Below, piece after piece: positions 29,423-37,978 of a DNA stretch of 64,000 bases; the first letter of the stretch is position 1; every line of letters begins with the position of its first letter. Below the pieces are notes generated by a model. The model was not told the origin of the DNA, did not search any database, and worked only from the letters and a program-made list of their open reading frames with translations. Position numbers and translations under genes: made by a program. Source of the stretch: Erythrobacter sp. BLCC-B19 (GTDB taxonomy: Bacteria; Pseudomonadota; Alphaproteobacteria; Sphingomonadales; Sphingomonadaceae); contig NZ_CP117516.1 in assembly GCF_028621955.1 (NCBI RefSeq), positions 3,184,001 to 3,248,000 of the forward strand. The letters are read 5' to 3'.

Positions 29423-29498
29423 GAACCTCTCATGATCCGGCATTAAAAAAGCCGGCCCCGATGGGACCGGCTTTTTTAATGGCGCACCCGAAAGGATT
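29423..29498. repeat. Copy 2 of duplicated tRNA-Arg tail plus terminator (intact tRNA side)
   Basis: The 76-nt partner of 29286-29360. This copy joins directly to the complete tRNA-Arg gene, so it is the parental unit. The repeat period is about 137 nt. The roughly 62 nt between the copies carry two mini-hairpins, GCGCC-gaa-GGCGC and GCCGC-gca-GCGGC, spaced by GGA triplets. Confidence 0.85.
29441..29481. terminator. Bidirectional terminator of tRNA-Arg
   Basis: A perfect 15-bp inverted repeat CATTAAAAAAGCCGG / CCGGCTTTTTTAATG with an 11-nt loop. On the minus strand it follows the CCA end of tRNA-Arg immediately. Confidence 0.88.
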
Positions 29499-29556
29499 CG
29501 AACCTCTGACCCCCAGATTCGTAGTCTGGTGCTCTATCCAGCTGAGCTACGGGTGC
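29480..29556 (-). tRNA. tRNA-Arg (ACG)
   Basis: A full cloverleaf on the minus strand: acceptor GCACCCG with CGGGTGC, discriminator G, encoded CCA at 29480-29482, anticodon loop CTACGAA with ACG, and T-arm AGAGG-TTCGAAT-CCTTT. It reads CGU/CGC/CGA arginine codons after A-to-I editing at position 34. It sits between mutT and the metallopeptidase gene, and its 3' side is duplicated in degraded form downstream. Confidence 0.96.
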
Positions 29557-29617
29557 GCGCTGAGGGGCGCCATCTAGGGGGGTCGGCCCGGCTTGGCAAG
29601 GGGCTTTGTTGCACCCG

Positions 29618-30040
29618 TCAGTAATTTTCAAACAGACGCCGCGCCAGCACGATGTCGAGCGGTGGCTTGGGCAGCGCGAGGGCTTCGGCCGGCGTAAACC
29701 AGCCGATTGCGCCGCCCTCAAGCGCGCGCGGCGTGTCCTGCCATTGCCGCAACGTGTAAAGCAGAATGACAAGCCCCCTGCCCCCGCTTTCGGAAGCTCC
29801 GGCACCCGGATCTTCGGCAAATCCTTGCGGCACGCAATCGGCCGCCAGGGCGTGAATCCCAAGCTCCTCTGCCAGTTCCCGCACCAGCGTTTCTGCTGGC
29901 ATTTCAGTTGGTTCGACCTTTCCGCCCGGGAATTCCCACAGGCCGGCGTGATGCTTTCCTTCCGGTCGCCGATGCATCAGCCAGCGTCCATCCGCGCGCT
30001 GCATGGCCGCAGCGACCACTGCCAGAAATCCCCGTGTCAT
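29618..30040 (-). CDS. mutT: 8-oxo-dGTP diphosphatase, MutT-type Nudix hydrolase
   Basis: 140 residues. Begins MTRGFLAVVAAAMQ at ATG 30040 and carries the Nudix box GGKVEPTEMPAETLVRELAEELGI (read as GX5EX7REUXEEXGU) around residues 38-60. RRPEGKHHAGLWEFPGG before it is the MutT signature. It sanitises the nucleotide pool by hydrolysing 8-oxo-dGTP. The open frame 13 codons upstream is not conserved-looking. Single gene, same strand as tRNA-Arg. Confidence 0.92.
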   Translation of the reverse strand: MTRGFLAVVAAAMQRADGRWLMHRRPEGKHHAGLWEFPGGKVEPTEMPAETLVRELAEELGIHALAADCVPQGFAEDPGAGASESGGRGLVILLYTLRQWQDTPRALEGGAIGWFTPAEALALPKPPLDIVLARRLFENY

Positions 30041-30142
30041 GTCGGTATTCTTTCCAGGTTCGCGCCCGCCATCAACCAATTCTTAAGATTCATGGCCGAT
30101 TCTATGGCGGTCAAGACGACAACGCATCAATCTTTGGGGGGC

Positions 30143-30325
30143 ATGGTGGCCAGTTTTCTGAACAGACTCCGTCATGACACCTCTGGTGCCACGGCCGTGG
30201 AATACGGCCTCGTCGTCGCCTTGATTACTATCGCCATGATCAGTGCACTTTGGGGTGTTGCTGAGGAATCGACGCGCATGTGGAGTGAAGTTGAATCACG
30301 TACTGTCGAGGCGATAGAAAATTGA
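30143..30325 (+). CDS. Flp-type pilin, divergent paralogue
   Basis: A 60-residue Flp/Fap prepilin: short basic leader (MVASFLNRLRHDTSG), then ATAVEYGLVVALITIAMISALWG, in which Glu follows Val at the +5-like position of the processing site, and an acidic C-terminus. It is cut by a TadV-type prepilin peptidase. ATG 30143 follows a G-rich site and gives the normal Flp length. ATG 30092 in the same frame would add 17 atypical residues. A paralogue lies about 100 nt downstream. Compared with it the tail here is longer and carries two Trp. Confidence 0.8.
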   Translation: MVASFLNRLRHDTSGATAVEYGLVVALITIAMISALWGVAEESTRMWSEVESRTVEAIEN

Positions 30326-30426
30326 CCACAGTTAGGGTTTTCGAAAGAAATACGCCCTAATCCAACAATTGTCCGAACCGAAGCGGGGATGGGCAGGAAT
30401 ACAGAAGACCAACCAGGAGACCGACC

Positions 30427-30606
30427 ATGAAGTTCATCAACAAGCTGATCCGCGACGAGCAGGGTGCAACCGCCATCGAGTACGGCCTGATCGCCGCTCT
30501 GATCGCCGTCGCCGCGATCACCGCCATGACCACCCTCGGTGAAACCCTCGAGGAAACCTTCAACGAAGTCGACAGCGAAATGCAGGCCGGCATCGACCAG
30601 AACTAA
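30427..30606 (+). CDS. Flp family type IVb pilin
   Basis: 59 residues: leader MKFINKLIRDEQG, cleavage before ATAIEYGLIAALIAVAAIT, then a short acidic tail. This is the canonical Flp pilin of Tad pili, used for surface attachment. The start has a clear CAGGAG site. It is followed 24 nt later by a strong intrinsic terminator. The tad assembly genes (cpaABCEF, tadBC) are not in the window, so assembly depends on a locus elsewhere. Confidence 0.92.
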   Translation: MKFINKLIRDEQGATAIEYGLIAALIAVAAITAMTTLGETLEETFNEVDSEMQAGIDQN

Positions 30607-30629
30607 GTTCTGGCGAAGACGAAAAACGG

Positions 30630-30659
30630 AAACGGCGGGGAGCAATCCCCGCCGTTTTT
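30630..30659 (+). terminator. Intrinsic terminator after flp
   Basis: A 12-bp stem AAACGGCGGGGA / TCCCCGCCGTTT with a GCAA tetraloop, running into TTTTT. Confidence 0.9.
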
Positions 30660-30726
30660 GTTTGTGTGGTGTATTCCTTTACATTGCCACCTGCGATGAG
30701 GCGGGCGGTCAGCGCAATCAGAACGA

Positions 30727-32202
30727 CTACCGCGCCCGCACCACCAGCTTCACCTTCTGACCCGGCGTGACAGTGTCGGCACTTCCCAGCGCGTTGAGCA
30801 CCCGGAAGCGCTCTTCCTGCGCGGCCGGATAGGCCATCCGCCGCGCAAGGCTCGCTACGGTGTCGGTGCGGCTGACAGTCACCACCTGGATCTTCTTCGG
30901 CACGACCGCCGCCGCCTCGGCCGCAGTGATTCGCCGCATCGACTGGAACATTCCGTTGAAGGTCGAAGCCCGGCCCGCAGGCGCGATGGCGACGAAGTGG
31001 AACGCCTGATCGCGCGCGAATTCATAGGCGAAGACCACCAGATCAACCTGCGAATTGCCATTATTGACCCGCGCCGTCCCGTAAACCGCCGGAAGGCCGT
31101 TCACCGTGGTGCGTTGCAACTGTGCCGGGGCCAGATTGCTGTTCTGCCCGCCGACTGCGGTAAACTGCTGACGCACATAGGTTTCGAGATTGCCGGCATA
31201 GGCCGCCGTGGTCATCTGCGCCTGCCCGCCCTGCCCCTGGATACTGACGGCGCGAGTGCCATTGACCATGTAGAAGCCCTGCGGCGCAGTGAAGGCGAGC
31301 TTCAAGTCGGGATGGATGAAGGTGCTGCCTTCGATCATCCCCTGCGCCGGGTCGTCGCCGTAAAGCAGCCCGTCGATTCGGGCGAGGAAGGTGTCGCGAT
31401 TCGTGACACCGCCGAGGCCTGCCGCATCCGCCTTTGTGCGCGCGCTTTGCACCCGGCTTGCCGGGTCGGGGTGGGTCGAGGCCCATTCGGGCACGCTGGC
31501 ATTGCGCCCGGCAAGCCGCGCGTCGAGCGCATTCTGCGCCGCCAGGCTCGCCAGCACGGTCGACATCGCCCGCCGGTCATACCCCGCCTTGCCCAGATAC
31601 TGGATGCCGAGATCGTCCGCCTCCAGTTCCTGCTGGCGCGAGAATCGCAGCGTCAGCAGCTGCGAGCCTTCGAGAAAGGTGCGCGAAAGGGTCTGCCCGA
31701 TCTGCGAATCGCCAAGGAGTATCCCCGACAGGATCGCCAAGCCCCCGCCCAGCAGCGTATTCTTCTGCGCTGCCTGCTGGCGCCGCTGCGAATGGCGCGC
31801 GGCGACATGGCCGACTTCATGGCCCAGCACGCCGGCCAGCTCCGCCTCGTTGTTCATCAGCGTGACCAGCTGGCGGGTGGTGTAGATATACCCGCCCGGC
31901 ACCGCGAAGGCATTGTGCACCGGCGAGTTGAGCAGGCTCACGGTAAAGCTCTCGCGCGCATTGCCGAGGCCCGATTGCACCGCGATATTCTTGCCCACCT
32001 GTTCGACATAGGCCGCGTGAGGCCCGCTCATCGCGCCGCCGAATTCGGCAAGGAATTGCGGGTGATACTGCGCGCCCTGCTGGGCCTCGGCAGGGGTGAT
32101 CGGGCTTGAGGCCGAGGGCACGGCGCCCCCTGCGCCCATGCATCCGGCGAGCGCCACAGGGGCCATGCCGCACAAGAGCAGCTTGCGTGAAATTCGGGCC
32201 AT
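30727..32202 (-). CDS. M48 metallopeptidase lipoprotein with C-terminal LysM-like domain
   Basis: 491 residues. The lipoprotein signal has the lipobox LAGC (Cys21). The zinc protease core carries HEVGH at 128-132, and the third ligand lies in ELEADDLGIQYL. The rest, IHPDLKLAFTAPQGFYMVNG and onward, is typical of BepA/LoiP-like periplasmic proteases. The last roughly 50 residues (VSRTDTVASLARRM to PGQKVKLVV) resemble LysM, suggesting peptidoglycan contact. It probably works in outer-membrane protein quality control. Single gene. Confidence 0.88.
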   Translation of the reverse strand: MARISRKLLLCGMAPVALAGCMGAGGAVPSASSPITPAEAQQGAQYHPQFLAEFGGAMSGPHAAYVEQVGKNIAVQSGLGNARESFTVSLLNSPVHNAFAVPGGYIYTTRQLVTLMNNEAELAGVLGHEVGHVAARHSQRRQQAAQKNTLLGGGLAILSGILLGDSQIGQTLSRTFLEGSQLLTLRFSRQQELEADDLGIQYLGKAGYDRRAMSTVLASLAAQNALDARLAGRNASVPEWASTHPDPASRVQSARTKADAAGLGGVTNRDTFLARIDGLLYGDDPAQGMIEGSTFIHPDLKLAFTAPQGFYMVNGTRAVSIQGQGGQAQMTTAAYAGNLETYVRQQFTAVGGQNSNLAPAQLQRTTVNGLPAVYGTARVNNGNSQVDLVVFAYEFARDQAFHFVAIAPAGRASTFNGMFQSMRRITAAEAAAVVPKKIQVVTVSRTDTVASLARRMAYPAAQEERFRVLNALGSADTVTPGQKVKLVVRAR

Positions 32203-32312
32203 GATCGGCGTCTCCCGCTATCGTTCTGTGCCGTCAGCCTATCGGCAAACGGCGGCGGGGCAAAGCCTTGGCAAACGAAAGCTTAACGCCGGATGGCGCG
32301 GGGCAGGCGCGA

Positions 32313-33257
32313 TCAGCCGCCGATCCCGAGGAAGCGCGCCTCGCGCTGGGCGATCAAAGCAGACGGCGATTGGCCCGAGAGCTGGTCGATTTCCTCGGTC
32401 AGCGCCTGACCCAGCAGCCGCGCGGCGGCAGCGGGATCGCGGTGCGCACCGCCGACGGGTTCCTTGACGATCCGGTCGATCACATTGATCCGCTTCAGAT
32501 CCTGCGCCGTCACCTTCATCGCCTGCGCGGCGTCTGCCGCCTTTTCCGAGGTGCGCCACAGGATCGAGGCGCAGCCTTCGGGCGAGATCACCGAATAGAC
32601 CGCGTGCTCCATCATCAGCACCCGGTTCGCCGAGGCGAGCGCAACCGCACCCCCCGATCCGCCCTCGCCCACGATCGCGGCAACCATCGGCACTTCGAGC
32701 GCAAGGCACGCCTCGGTCGCGCGGGCGATGGCTTCGGCCTGCCCGCGTTCTTCCGCCTCGATCCCCGGAAACGCGCCCGAGGTATCCACCAGCGTCACCA
32801 CCGGCAGGCCGAATCGGCTGGCAAGTTCCATCAGGCGGATCGCCTTGCGGTAGCCTTCGGGCTTGCCCATGCCGAAATTGTGGCGGATGCGGCTTTGCGT
32901 GTCGTGGCCCTTCTCGTGCCCGATCAGCATCACCCGGCGGCCATTGAGCCGCGCAAAGCCGCCCATGATCGCCAGATCGTCGGCATAGAGCCGGTCGCCG
33001 CCCAGCGGCATGAAATCGCTGAAGGCCTGCGCCACATAGTCGCGGAAATGCGGGCGTTGCGGGTGCCGGGCGACCTGCGTCTTCTGCCACGGCGTGAGCG
33101 AGGCATAGGTGCTGGCCAGCAGTTCGGTGCTCTTGGCCTCCAGCCTGCCGATCTCGCTTGCGACATCGACATCGTGCAGCGCGTTGACGCTGCGCAACTG
33201 GGTGATGCGCTCTTCAAGCGCTGCGACCGGTTTCTCGAAATCGAGGTAGGAAATCAT
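32313..33257 (-). CDS. accA: Acetyl-CoA carboxylase carboxyltransferase subunit alpha
   Basis: 314 residues. Pairs with AccD to transfer CO2 from biotin to acetyl-CoA, giving malonyl-CoA for fatty acid synthesis. The crotonase-like core contains HEKGHDTQSRIRHNFGM, FIDTSGAF-type VDTSGAFPGIEAEERGQAEAIA, and GEGGSGGAVALASANRVLMMEHAVYSVISPEG. This is the dedicated AccA, distinct from the propionyl-CoA carboxylase genes at 39.5-50.6 kb. It lies 10 nt downstream of the xerD start region, divergent from nothing and on the same strand as xerD. Confidence 0.95.
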   Translation of the reverse strand: MISYLDFEKPVAALEERITQLRSVNALHDVDVASEIGRLEAKSTELLASTYASLTPWQKTQVARHPQRPHFRDYVAQAFSDFMPLGGDRLYADDLAIMGGFARLNGRRVMLIGHEKGHDTQSRIRHNFGMGKPEGYRKAIRLMELASRFGLPVVTLVDTSGAFPGIEAEERGQAEAIARATEACLALEVPMVAAIVGEGGSGGAVALASANRVLMMEHAVYSVISPEGCASILWRTSEKAADAAQAMKVTAQDLKRINVIDRIVKEPVGGAHRDPAAAARLLGQALTEEIDQLSGQSPSALIAQREARFLGIGG

Positions 33258-33266
33258 GGCAGCGGG

Positions 33267-34154
33267 CTAGTCCGATGTTGCCCGTGTTGCAAGCGGGTGA
33301 CGGGAATTGACGAGGGCAACCAGCCGCGCACTGTCCACATGGGTGTAGATTTGCGTGGTGGAAATGTCGGCGTGACCAAGCAATGTCTGAAGCACGCGCA
33401 GGTCTGCGCCGCCTTCGAGCAGGTGGGTGGCAAAGGCGTGGCGCAGCACATGGGGGCTGATCGCGGCGGGATCGAGCCCGGCGCGGCCCGCCAGTGCCTT
33501 GAGCAGTTGGAACAGCCGGACGCGGCTGAGATGCCCCACCTTGCCCGAGGGGAACAGGTAGCGCGAGGGCGGTGTTTGTGGGCGCACGGCCAGCCACCGC
33601 CCCACTGCCTCCAGCGCGCGGCCGCCGACTGGCACCATCCGGGTCGCGCCGCCCTTGCCGGTCACCGTCAGAAACGGCGCATCGCGCGGCACGGCGCTGA
33701 TCGGCAGGCTGACCAGCTCGCTCGCGCGCAGCCCCGACCCGTAAAGCAGCTCGATCAGCGCCAGCAGCCGCACCGCCTTGGGTTCGCCGCTGGCGGCCTC
33801 ATCCTCGGCGCGCGCGAACAGCGCGGCGATGGCCTCATGCCCCAGCACCTTGGGAAGCGGTCGGCGGCTGCGCGGTGCGGGCAAGGCGCCCGAGGGATCG
33901 TCCTGGCGCCAGCCCTCGTCGATGGCAAAGCCGAAGAACTGCCTGAGCGACGAGGCTTTGCGCGCAACGCTCGCAGGGGCAAGATCAGCCCATTCGCCTG
34001 CAAGGCTGGCCACCGCATCGCGATCAGCACTGGCCAGATCGCCAACCGCTTCCTCGGCCTGCGCCAGATCGCGGCGGTAGGCGGCGAGCGTATTGGCCGC
34101 CGCCCCTCGCTCGGCGGCGAGCATGGCAAGGAACGCCTCGGTCGCGGCGGACAT
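33267..34154 (-). CDS. xerD: Site-specific tyrosine recombinase XerD
   Basis: A 295-residue recombinase that resolves chromosome dimers at dif with XerC and FtsK. The N-terminal SAM-like core-binding domain covers about 1-90. Catalytic residues are Arg143 (GLRASEL), Lys167 (TGKGGATR), His235 and Arg238 (HVLRHAFATH), His261 and the nucleophile Tyr270 (STTQIYTH). The sequence GGADLRVLQTLLGHADIS is nearer XerD than XerC, and the location beside aroK-aroB agrees with other alphaproteobacteria. It is not part of an integrated element here. Its start overlaps the previous stop by 1 nt (TAATG). Confidence 0.9.
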   Translation of the reverse strand: MSAATEAFLAMLAAERGAAANTLAAYRRDLAQAEEAVGDLASADRDAVASLAGEWADLAPASVARKASSLRQFFGFAIDEGWRQDDPSGALPAPRSRRPLPKVLGHEAIAALFARAEDEAASGEPKAVRLLALIELLYGSGLRASELVSLPISAVPRDAPFLTVTGKGGATRMVPVGGRALEAVGRWLAVRPQTPPSRYLFPSGKVGHLSRVRLFQLLKALAGRAGLDPAAISPHVLRHAFATHLLEGGADLRVLQTLLGHADISTTQIYTHVDSARLVALVNSRHPLATRATSD

Positions 34155-36064
34155 TACCCCCGCGCGACCGCCTCGGCGGCGATCATCCGGGCTTCGGCGG
34201 AAAGGCCCACGCGGTTCAATGCCGAGGTTATGTGGTAGAGGTGGAGCGGGGTCATCTGCGACCAGCTCGCCCCCTGCATCCCCAGCCCGGCCAGCAGCAC
34301 CACCAGCACCGGATTGCCGACCTCTGCCGCGCGCGCAATCGCCCGCGTCCAGCGGGTCTGGCGGCCAAGATCGAAGTCGAGATCGCCCGCGAGCGTCTCG
34401 GCATCGCCCTGATCGAGCCGTCCGAGCCCGGCCAGCCCCGCCACCAGAAACGCCGACTTGCGCGCCGCCTCGCTGTCGTCATCGCCGACGAAGCTTTCGA
34501 CCGCACCCTGCGAGACGGCCTCGCCATTGGGGGCCGAAAGCGCGATCAGCGCCCAGCCCAACGAGCCTTCCGGCACGATGTTGCGCCAGCGCGCGGCGTT
34601 GGCATCGAGCCCGGCTGCAAGCATCGCGGCAATCAAGTCACCGGCGGCGCCCGCATGGGCTTCCTCGGCCGGAATGCGCGCGGCGGCATAGGCGGTCATT
34701 ACCCGCGCGCCGTAGCCGTCACCGCCGCCCAGCGCTGCACCTGCCGCCCACAACCGCTCCATCGCGGCGATGCGCGCGGAAGGCTCGGTGGCGAGATAGG
34801 CCTCGCGCAGGGTATCGGCATGAGTCTTGGGATCGCCGCTTGCTGCCGGATCGGCATAGACCTCCGAATAGAGATCGACCATCGCGTCAGCCGACATGAT
34901 CCCCTCGCGCGCGGCGCGTCCGGCATAGGGAGCGCGGGCGGTTGCGGGGAGCATCGGCAGCAGCGCCGCCGAACGGGCGTAATAGGCACCGCCCTTGGCC
35001 GTCAGCGCACCATCGAGCAAGGGCTGCGGCACCGGCTCGCCCAGCGCCGTGGCAAGGCCGAAGCGCCAGGGGTTCAAGTCCTCGACCCCCTTCCACTCGA
35101 TCTGCACCGCGCGTTGCCCGCGCCCTGCCGCCCCCGCAAAACGCCGCGCCAGCAGCACGTCGATGCGCGGCGCGACACCGCGGCCCAGAGCGCGATCAAG
35201 CTGCGAGGCGGCCAGTGCAGCCTCGCCGGCATAGGCGTTGCAGATCGCCTGCCACATCTGCCACTCGCCATCCTCGCGCGAGGAGCCTTGCAGGCGCACC
35301 GCAGGGCACGCCCCGGTGATGTCGCCGCTGCCAAGATAGGCGGCAAGCGCCTCCTGCGTCAGCGCGGGCGACCAGTTGGCGCTGTCGATATCCTGCACCA
35401 CCGCGCGCGCGGTCGCATATTCGCCGATCCGGTTGAGCAGGCCGACCCGCAGCGCGGCAAACTCGATCGGGTCCATCCCCAGCGGCGCAGCAAGGCGGCT
35501 CGCCAGCGCACGGCGCAGCAGGATGTGACCCCAGCGCGAGACCAGCGGGCCGTTGTTGCCCTGCAGGCTCGCCCGCACCAGCGCCACCGGCTGGCTGGCG
35601 AGCGCGACCGGCGGCAGCCCGCCCTCATCCACCCCCAGCACACCGACACGGGTCAGCGCCCGCTGCGCGCCGGGGGGAATATCGGATTTGGGCTTCAAGC
35701 CGAGCAGCCGGTCGAGCTCCTCGGTCGACATATTCTCGAGCTCTTCGAGGCTCGGCAGCCGCGCCAGATCGTCGCGGGTGATGGTGGGGACAGGCGGGAG
35801 CGTTGCCGGATCGACCGGAACGCCGGGGGTCAGACCGGGCACACCGGCAGGCGGCGGAGGGGCACCGGGGCCGGGAGCGGGCTGTGCCGGCGCCTGCGTC
35901 GGCCGCGGGGTCGGGGCTGGTGCGGGATCATCGAAACCGGGCGGAAGCAGCGATTCGGGCTTGCCCTGCGCCGAAGCGAGGCCCGCCAGCCCAGCGCCCC
36001 CCAGCGCACCGGCGAACGCCAAGGCCAGCACGCTTGCACCAAAGCCGATCGCTGGCCGCCTCAT
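34154..36064 (-). CDS. Large exported alpha-helical protein of unknown function
   Basis: 636 residues. The N-terminus is a hydrophobic signal or anchor (ASVLALAFAGALGGAGLAGL), followed by a Pro/Ala-rich linker (about 45-95) and a short acidic segment with ELENMSTEELDRLLGL. The remainder is Ala-rich alpha-helical, in helix-turn-helix steps that suggest a solenoid like TPR or SEL1 repeats, though no repeat consensus is clear. It is encoded between a 66-residue membrane protein and xerD with 1-4 nt overlaps, facing away from aroK. The family is recognisable by position in sphingomonads but has no known role. Confidence 0.7.
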   Translation of the reverse strand: MRRPAIGFGASVLALAFAGALGGAGLAGLASAQGKPESLLPPGFDDPAPAPTPRPTQAPAQPAPGPGAPPPPAGVPGLTPGVPVDPATLPPVPTITRDDLARLPSLEELENMSTEELDRLLGLKPKSDIPPGAQRALTRVGVLGVDEGGLPPVALASQPVALVRASLQGNNGPLVSRWGHILLRRALASRLAAPLGMDPIEFAALRVGLLNRIGEYATARAVVQDIDSANWSPALTQEALAAYLGSGDITGACPAVRLQGSSREDGEWQMWQAICNAYAGEAALAASQLDRALGRGVAPRIDVLLARRFAGAAGRGQRAVQIEWKGVEDLNPWRFGLATALGEPVPQPLLDGALTAKGGAYYARSAALLPMLPATARAPYAGRAAREGIMSADAMVDLYSEVYADPAASGDPKTHADTLREAYLATEPSARIAAMERLWAAGAALGGGDGYGARVMTAYAAARIPAEEAHAGAAGDLIAAMLAAGLDANAARWRNIVPEGSLGWALIALSAPNGEAVSQGAVESFVGDDDSEAARKSAFLVAGLAGLGRLDQGDAETLAGDLDFDLGRQTRWTRAIARAAEVGNPVLVVLLAGLGMQGASWSQMTPLHLYHITSALNRVGLSAEARMIAAEAVARG

Positions 36065-36261
36065 TGCTCTTGCCCCGGAAGGCTCACCGCCTCGGCAATC
36101 GGGTGGAGCGGCTCTTCCCCGCCCTCGAACCAGGCGAGCGCCAGCCCTGCGACCGCTGCCACGAGCGCGAGCAGCAACCGACCTCGCCCGGCCGGAACAT
36201 CAGGCGCAGGCGCCTCCTGAAGGCCGCCGGGTGACAGACGGGATCGCCGCAAGTTTGCCAT
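36061..36261 (-). CDS. Small single-pass membrane protein
   Basis: 66 residues: a basic, Pro-rich cytoplasmic N-terminus, one transmembrane helix (LLLALVAAVAGLALAWF) and a short acidic tail. Its stop overlaps the start of the 636-residue exported protein as ATGA, which argues that it is real and co-translated. It diverges from aroK with a 38-bp gap. Function unknown; a partner of the exported protein is possible. Confidence 0.55.
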   Translation of the reverse strand: MANLRRSRLSPGGLQEAPAPDVPAGRGRLLLALVAAVAGLALAWFEGGEEPLHPIAEAVSLPGQEQ

Positions 36262-36299
36262 ATTGCGCCCGCCCTAGCCCATCTATAGGCCGGGCCGCA

Positions 36300-36869
36300 A
36301 TGTCCGCCGCGCCGCCCTCCCCGCATGAACGCGATTACGCCGCCCTGGCAGCGCGCATCACGCGGCCCGTGGTGCTGGTGGGCCTGATGGGGGTCGGCAA
36401 ATCCACCGTCGGGCGCAAGCTTGCCGCTTTGCTGGGCCGCGACTTCGTGGATGCGGACGAGGAAATCGTGCGCGCCGCCCAGCGCTCGATCCCGGAAATT
36501 TTCGAAACCTTCGGCGAGCCCTATTTCCGCGACGGCGAACGGCGCGTGATCGCCCGGCTGATGGACGAGGCCCACGGCGTCATCGCCACCGGAGGCGGCG
36601 CTTTCGTCGATCCGGCGACCCGTGCCCTCGTGCTCGAGCGCGGGATTGCCGTTTGGATCGATTGCGACATCGACACGCTGGTCGAGCGCACCGCCCGGCG
36701 CGGCAATCGGCCCTTGCTCAAGAACGGCGACCCCAAAGCCATCCTCACCCGGCTGGCGCAGGAGCGCGCACCCTTTTATGGGCAGGCGCATATCCGCGTC
36801 GTCAGCGAAAACGGCCCCCATGCCGAAACCGCCCGCGCGATCATCGAGGCGATTGATCAATGGCTGTAA
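36300..36869 (+). CDS. aroK: Shikimate kinase
   Basis: A 189-residue P-loop kinase of the chorismate pathway, phosphorylating shikimate at O3. Walker [10 protein letters not shown] is at 28-36, the shikimate-binding DADEEIV follows, then GEPYFRDGE, the GGG motif ATGGGAF and the lid GNRPLL. The roughly 20-residue N-terminal extension is usual in alphaproteobacteria. The ATG at 36300 begins [12 protein letters not shown]; the long open frame upstream is antisense to other genes. The end overlaps aroB by 10 nt. Confidence 0.96.
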   Translation: MSAAPPSPHERDYAALAARITRPVVLVGLMGVGKSTVGRKLAALLGRDFVDADEEIVRAAQRSIPEIFETFGEPYFRDGERRVIARLMDEAHGVIATGGGAFVDPATRALVLERGIAVWIDCDIDTLVERTARRGNRPLLKNGDPKAILTRLAQERAPFYGQAHIRVVSENGPHAETARAIIEAIDQWL

Positions 36870-37978
36870 TTCCCGTGGCGCTGGCTGGACGCGCCTATGA
36901 CGTCGTGATCGAGGAAGGGCTGCTGGCCCGCCTGGCCGTTGCCGCAGCGCCGTTCCTGAAGGGTTACGCCGGAGGCCGCCGCGTGCCCTTCGTGGCCGAT
37001 ACCAACACCCACCGGCTTTATGCCGACCGGCTGAACGCCGATCTCGCCGCCGCGGGGCTTACCGCCGAATGGTTCGTGGTCGAACCGGGCGAGGAGGCCA
37101 AGAGCTGGCGCGTGCTGGAGCAATTGTGCGACTGGCTGCTGGCGCTGGGCGTCACCCGCAAGGACCATGTCTTTGCGCTGGGCGGCGGCGTGGTGGGCGA
37201 TCTCGTCGGCTTTGCCTGCGCCATCGCCAAGCGCGGCTGCGGCTTCGTGCAGCTGCCCACGACCTTGCTCGCGCAGGTGGATTCGTCGGTCGGCGGCAAG
37301 ACCGCGATCAACACGCGCGCGGGGAAAAACCTGATCGGTGCGTTCCATCAGCCGGCCCAAGTGCTGATCGACCCGCTGGTGCTCGGCACCCTACCCGACC
37401 GCGAAATGCGCGCCGGTTATGCCGAGGTGCTGAAGTATGGCCTGCTCGGCGATGCGGCTTTCTTTGCGTGGCTGGAAGCGAACGGAAACAAGGTCTTGGC
37501 GCGCGAACCGGCGGCGCTCGAACACGCCATTGCGACCAGCATCGCGATGAAGGCACAGATCGTCGCCGCCGACGAGCGCGAGACGGAAGACCTGCGTGCG
37601 CTGCTCAATCTCGGCCACACCTTCGGCCATGCGCTGGAGGCCGAGACCGGCTTTTCCGACCGCCTGCTCCACGGCGAAGCGGTTGCGCTGGGCATGGTGC
37701 TGGCGGCGAAATACTCCGCCCGCCGCGGCGAGATCAGCGCCGCCGATGCCACGCGGGCCGAGGCCGCGATCGCCGCAGCGGGGCTTCCGGCGCGTCTGGC
37801 GGCGCTTGGGCTCACCTGCGATGGCGCCGCGCTGGTGGATCATATGCGCCACGACAAGAAGGCCGAAGGCACCACCCTGCCCTTCCTGCTGCTGCGCGCG
37901 CTGGGTGAAGCCTATGTTGCGCGCGATGTCGATCTGACTGATATTGCAGCATTTCTTGATGCGGAATTGACTGCATGA
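36860..37978 (+). CDS. aroB: 3-dehydroquinate synthase
   Basis: 372 residues. Converts DAHP to 3-dehydroquinate using NAD and a divalent metal. Motifs are [54 protein letters not shown], the metal ligands in [11 protein letters not shown] and [12 protein letters not shown], and HGEAVALGM. Translation is coupled to aroK through the 10-nt overlap, and its stop overlaps the GNAT gene as ATGA. Confidence 0.97.
   Translation: MAVIPVALAGRAYDVVIEEGLLARLAVAAAPFLKGYAGGRRVPFVADTNTHRLYADRLNADLAAAGLTAEWFVVEPGEEAKSWRVLEQLCDWLLALGVTRKDHVFALGGGVVGDLVGFACAIAKRGCGFVQLPTTLLAQVDSSVGGKTAINTRAGKNLIGAFHQPAQVLIDPLVLGTLPDREMRAGYAEVLKYGLLGDAAFFAWLEANGNKVLAREPAALEHAIATSIAMKAQIVAADERETEDLRALLNLGHTFGHALEAETGFSDRLLHGEAVALGMVLAAKYSARRGEISAADATRAEAAIAAAGLPARLAALGLTCDGAALVDHMRHDKKAEGTTLPFLLLRALGEAYVARDVDLTDIAAFLDAELTA

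Noticed and set aside
32313..33257. accA as part of the propionyl-CoA carboxylase cluster
   Set aside because: Sequence is the dedicated acetyl-CoA carboxylase alpha subunit, lies 6 kb away and is separated by divergent aro genes.
33267..34154. Tyrosine recombinase as sign of an integrated element
   Set aside because: Motifs and neighbours (aroK-aroB, accA) identify housekeeping XerD. There are no att repeats or phage genes.
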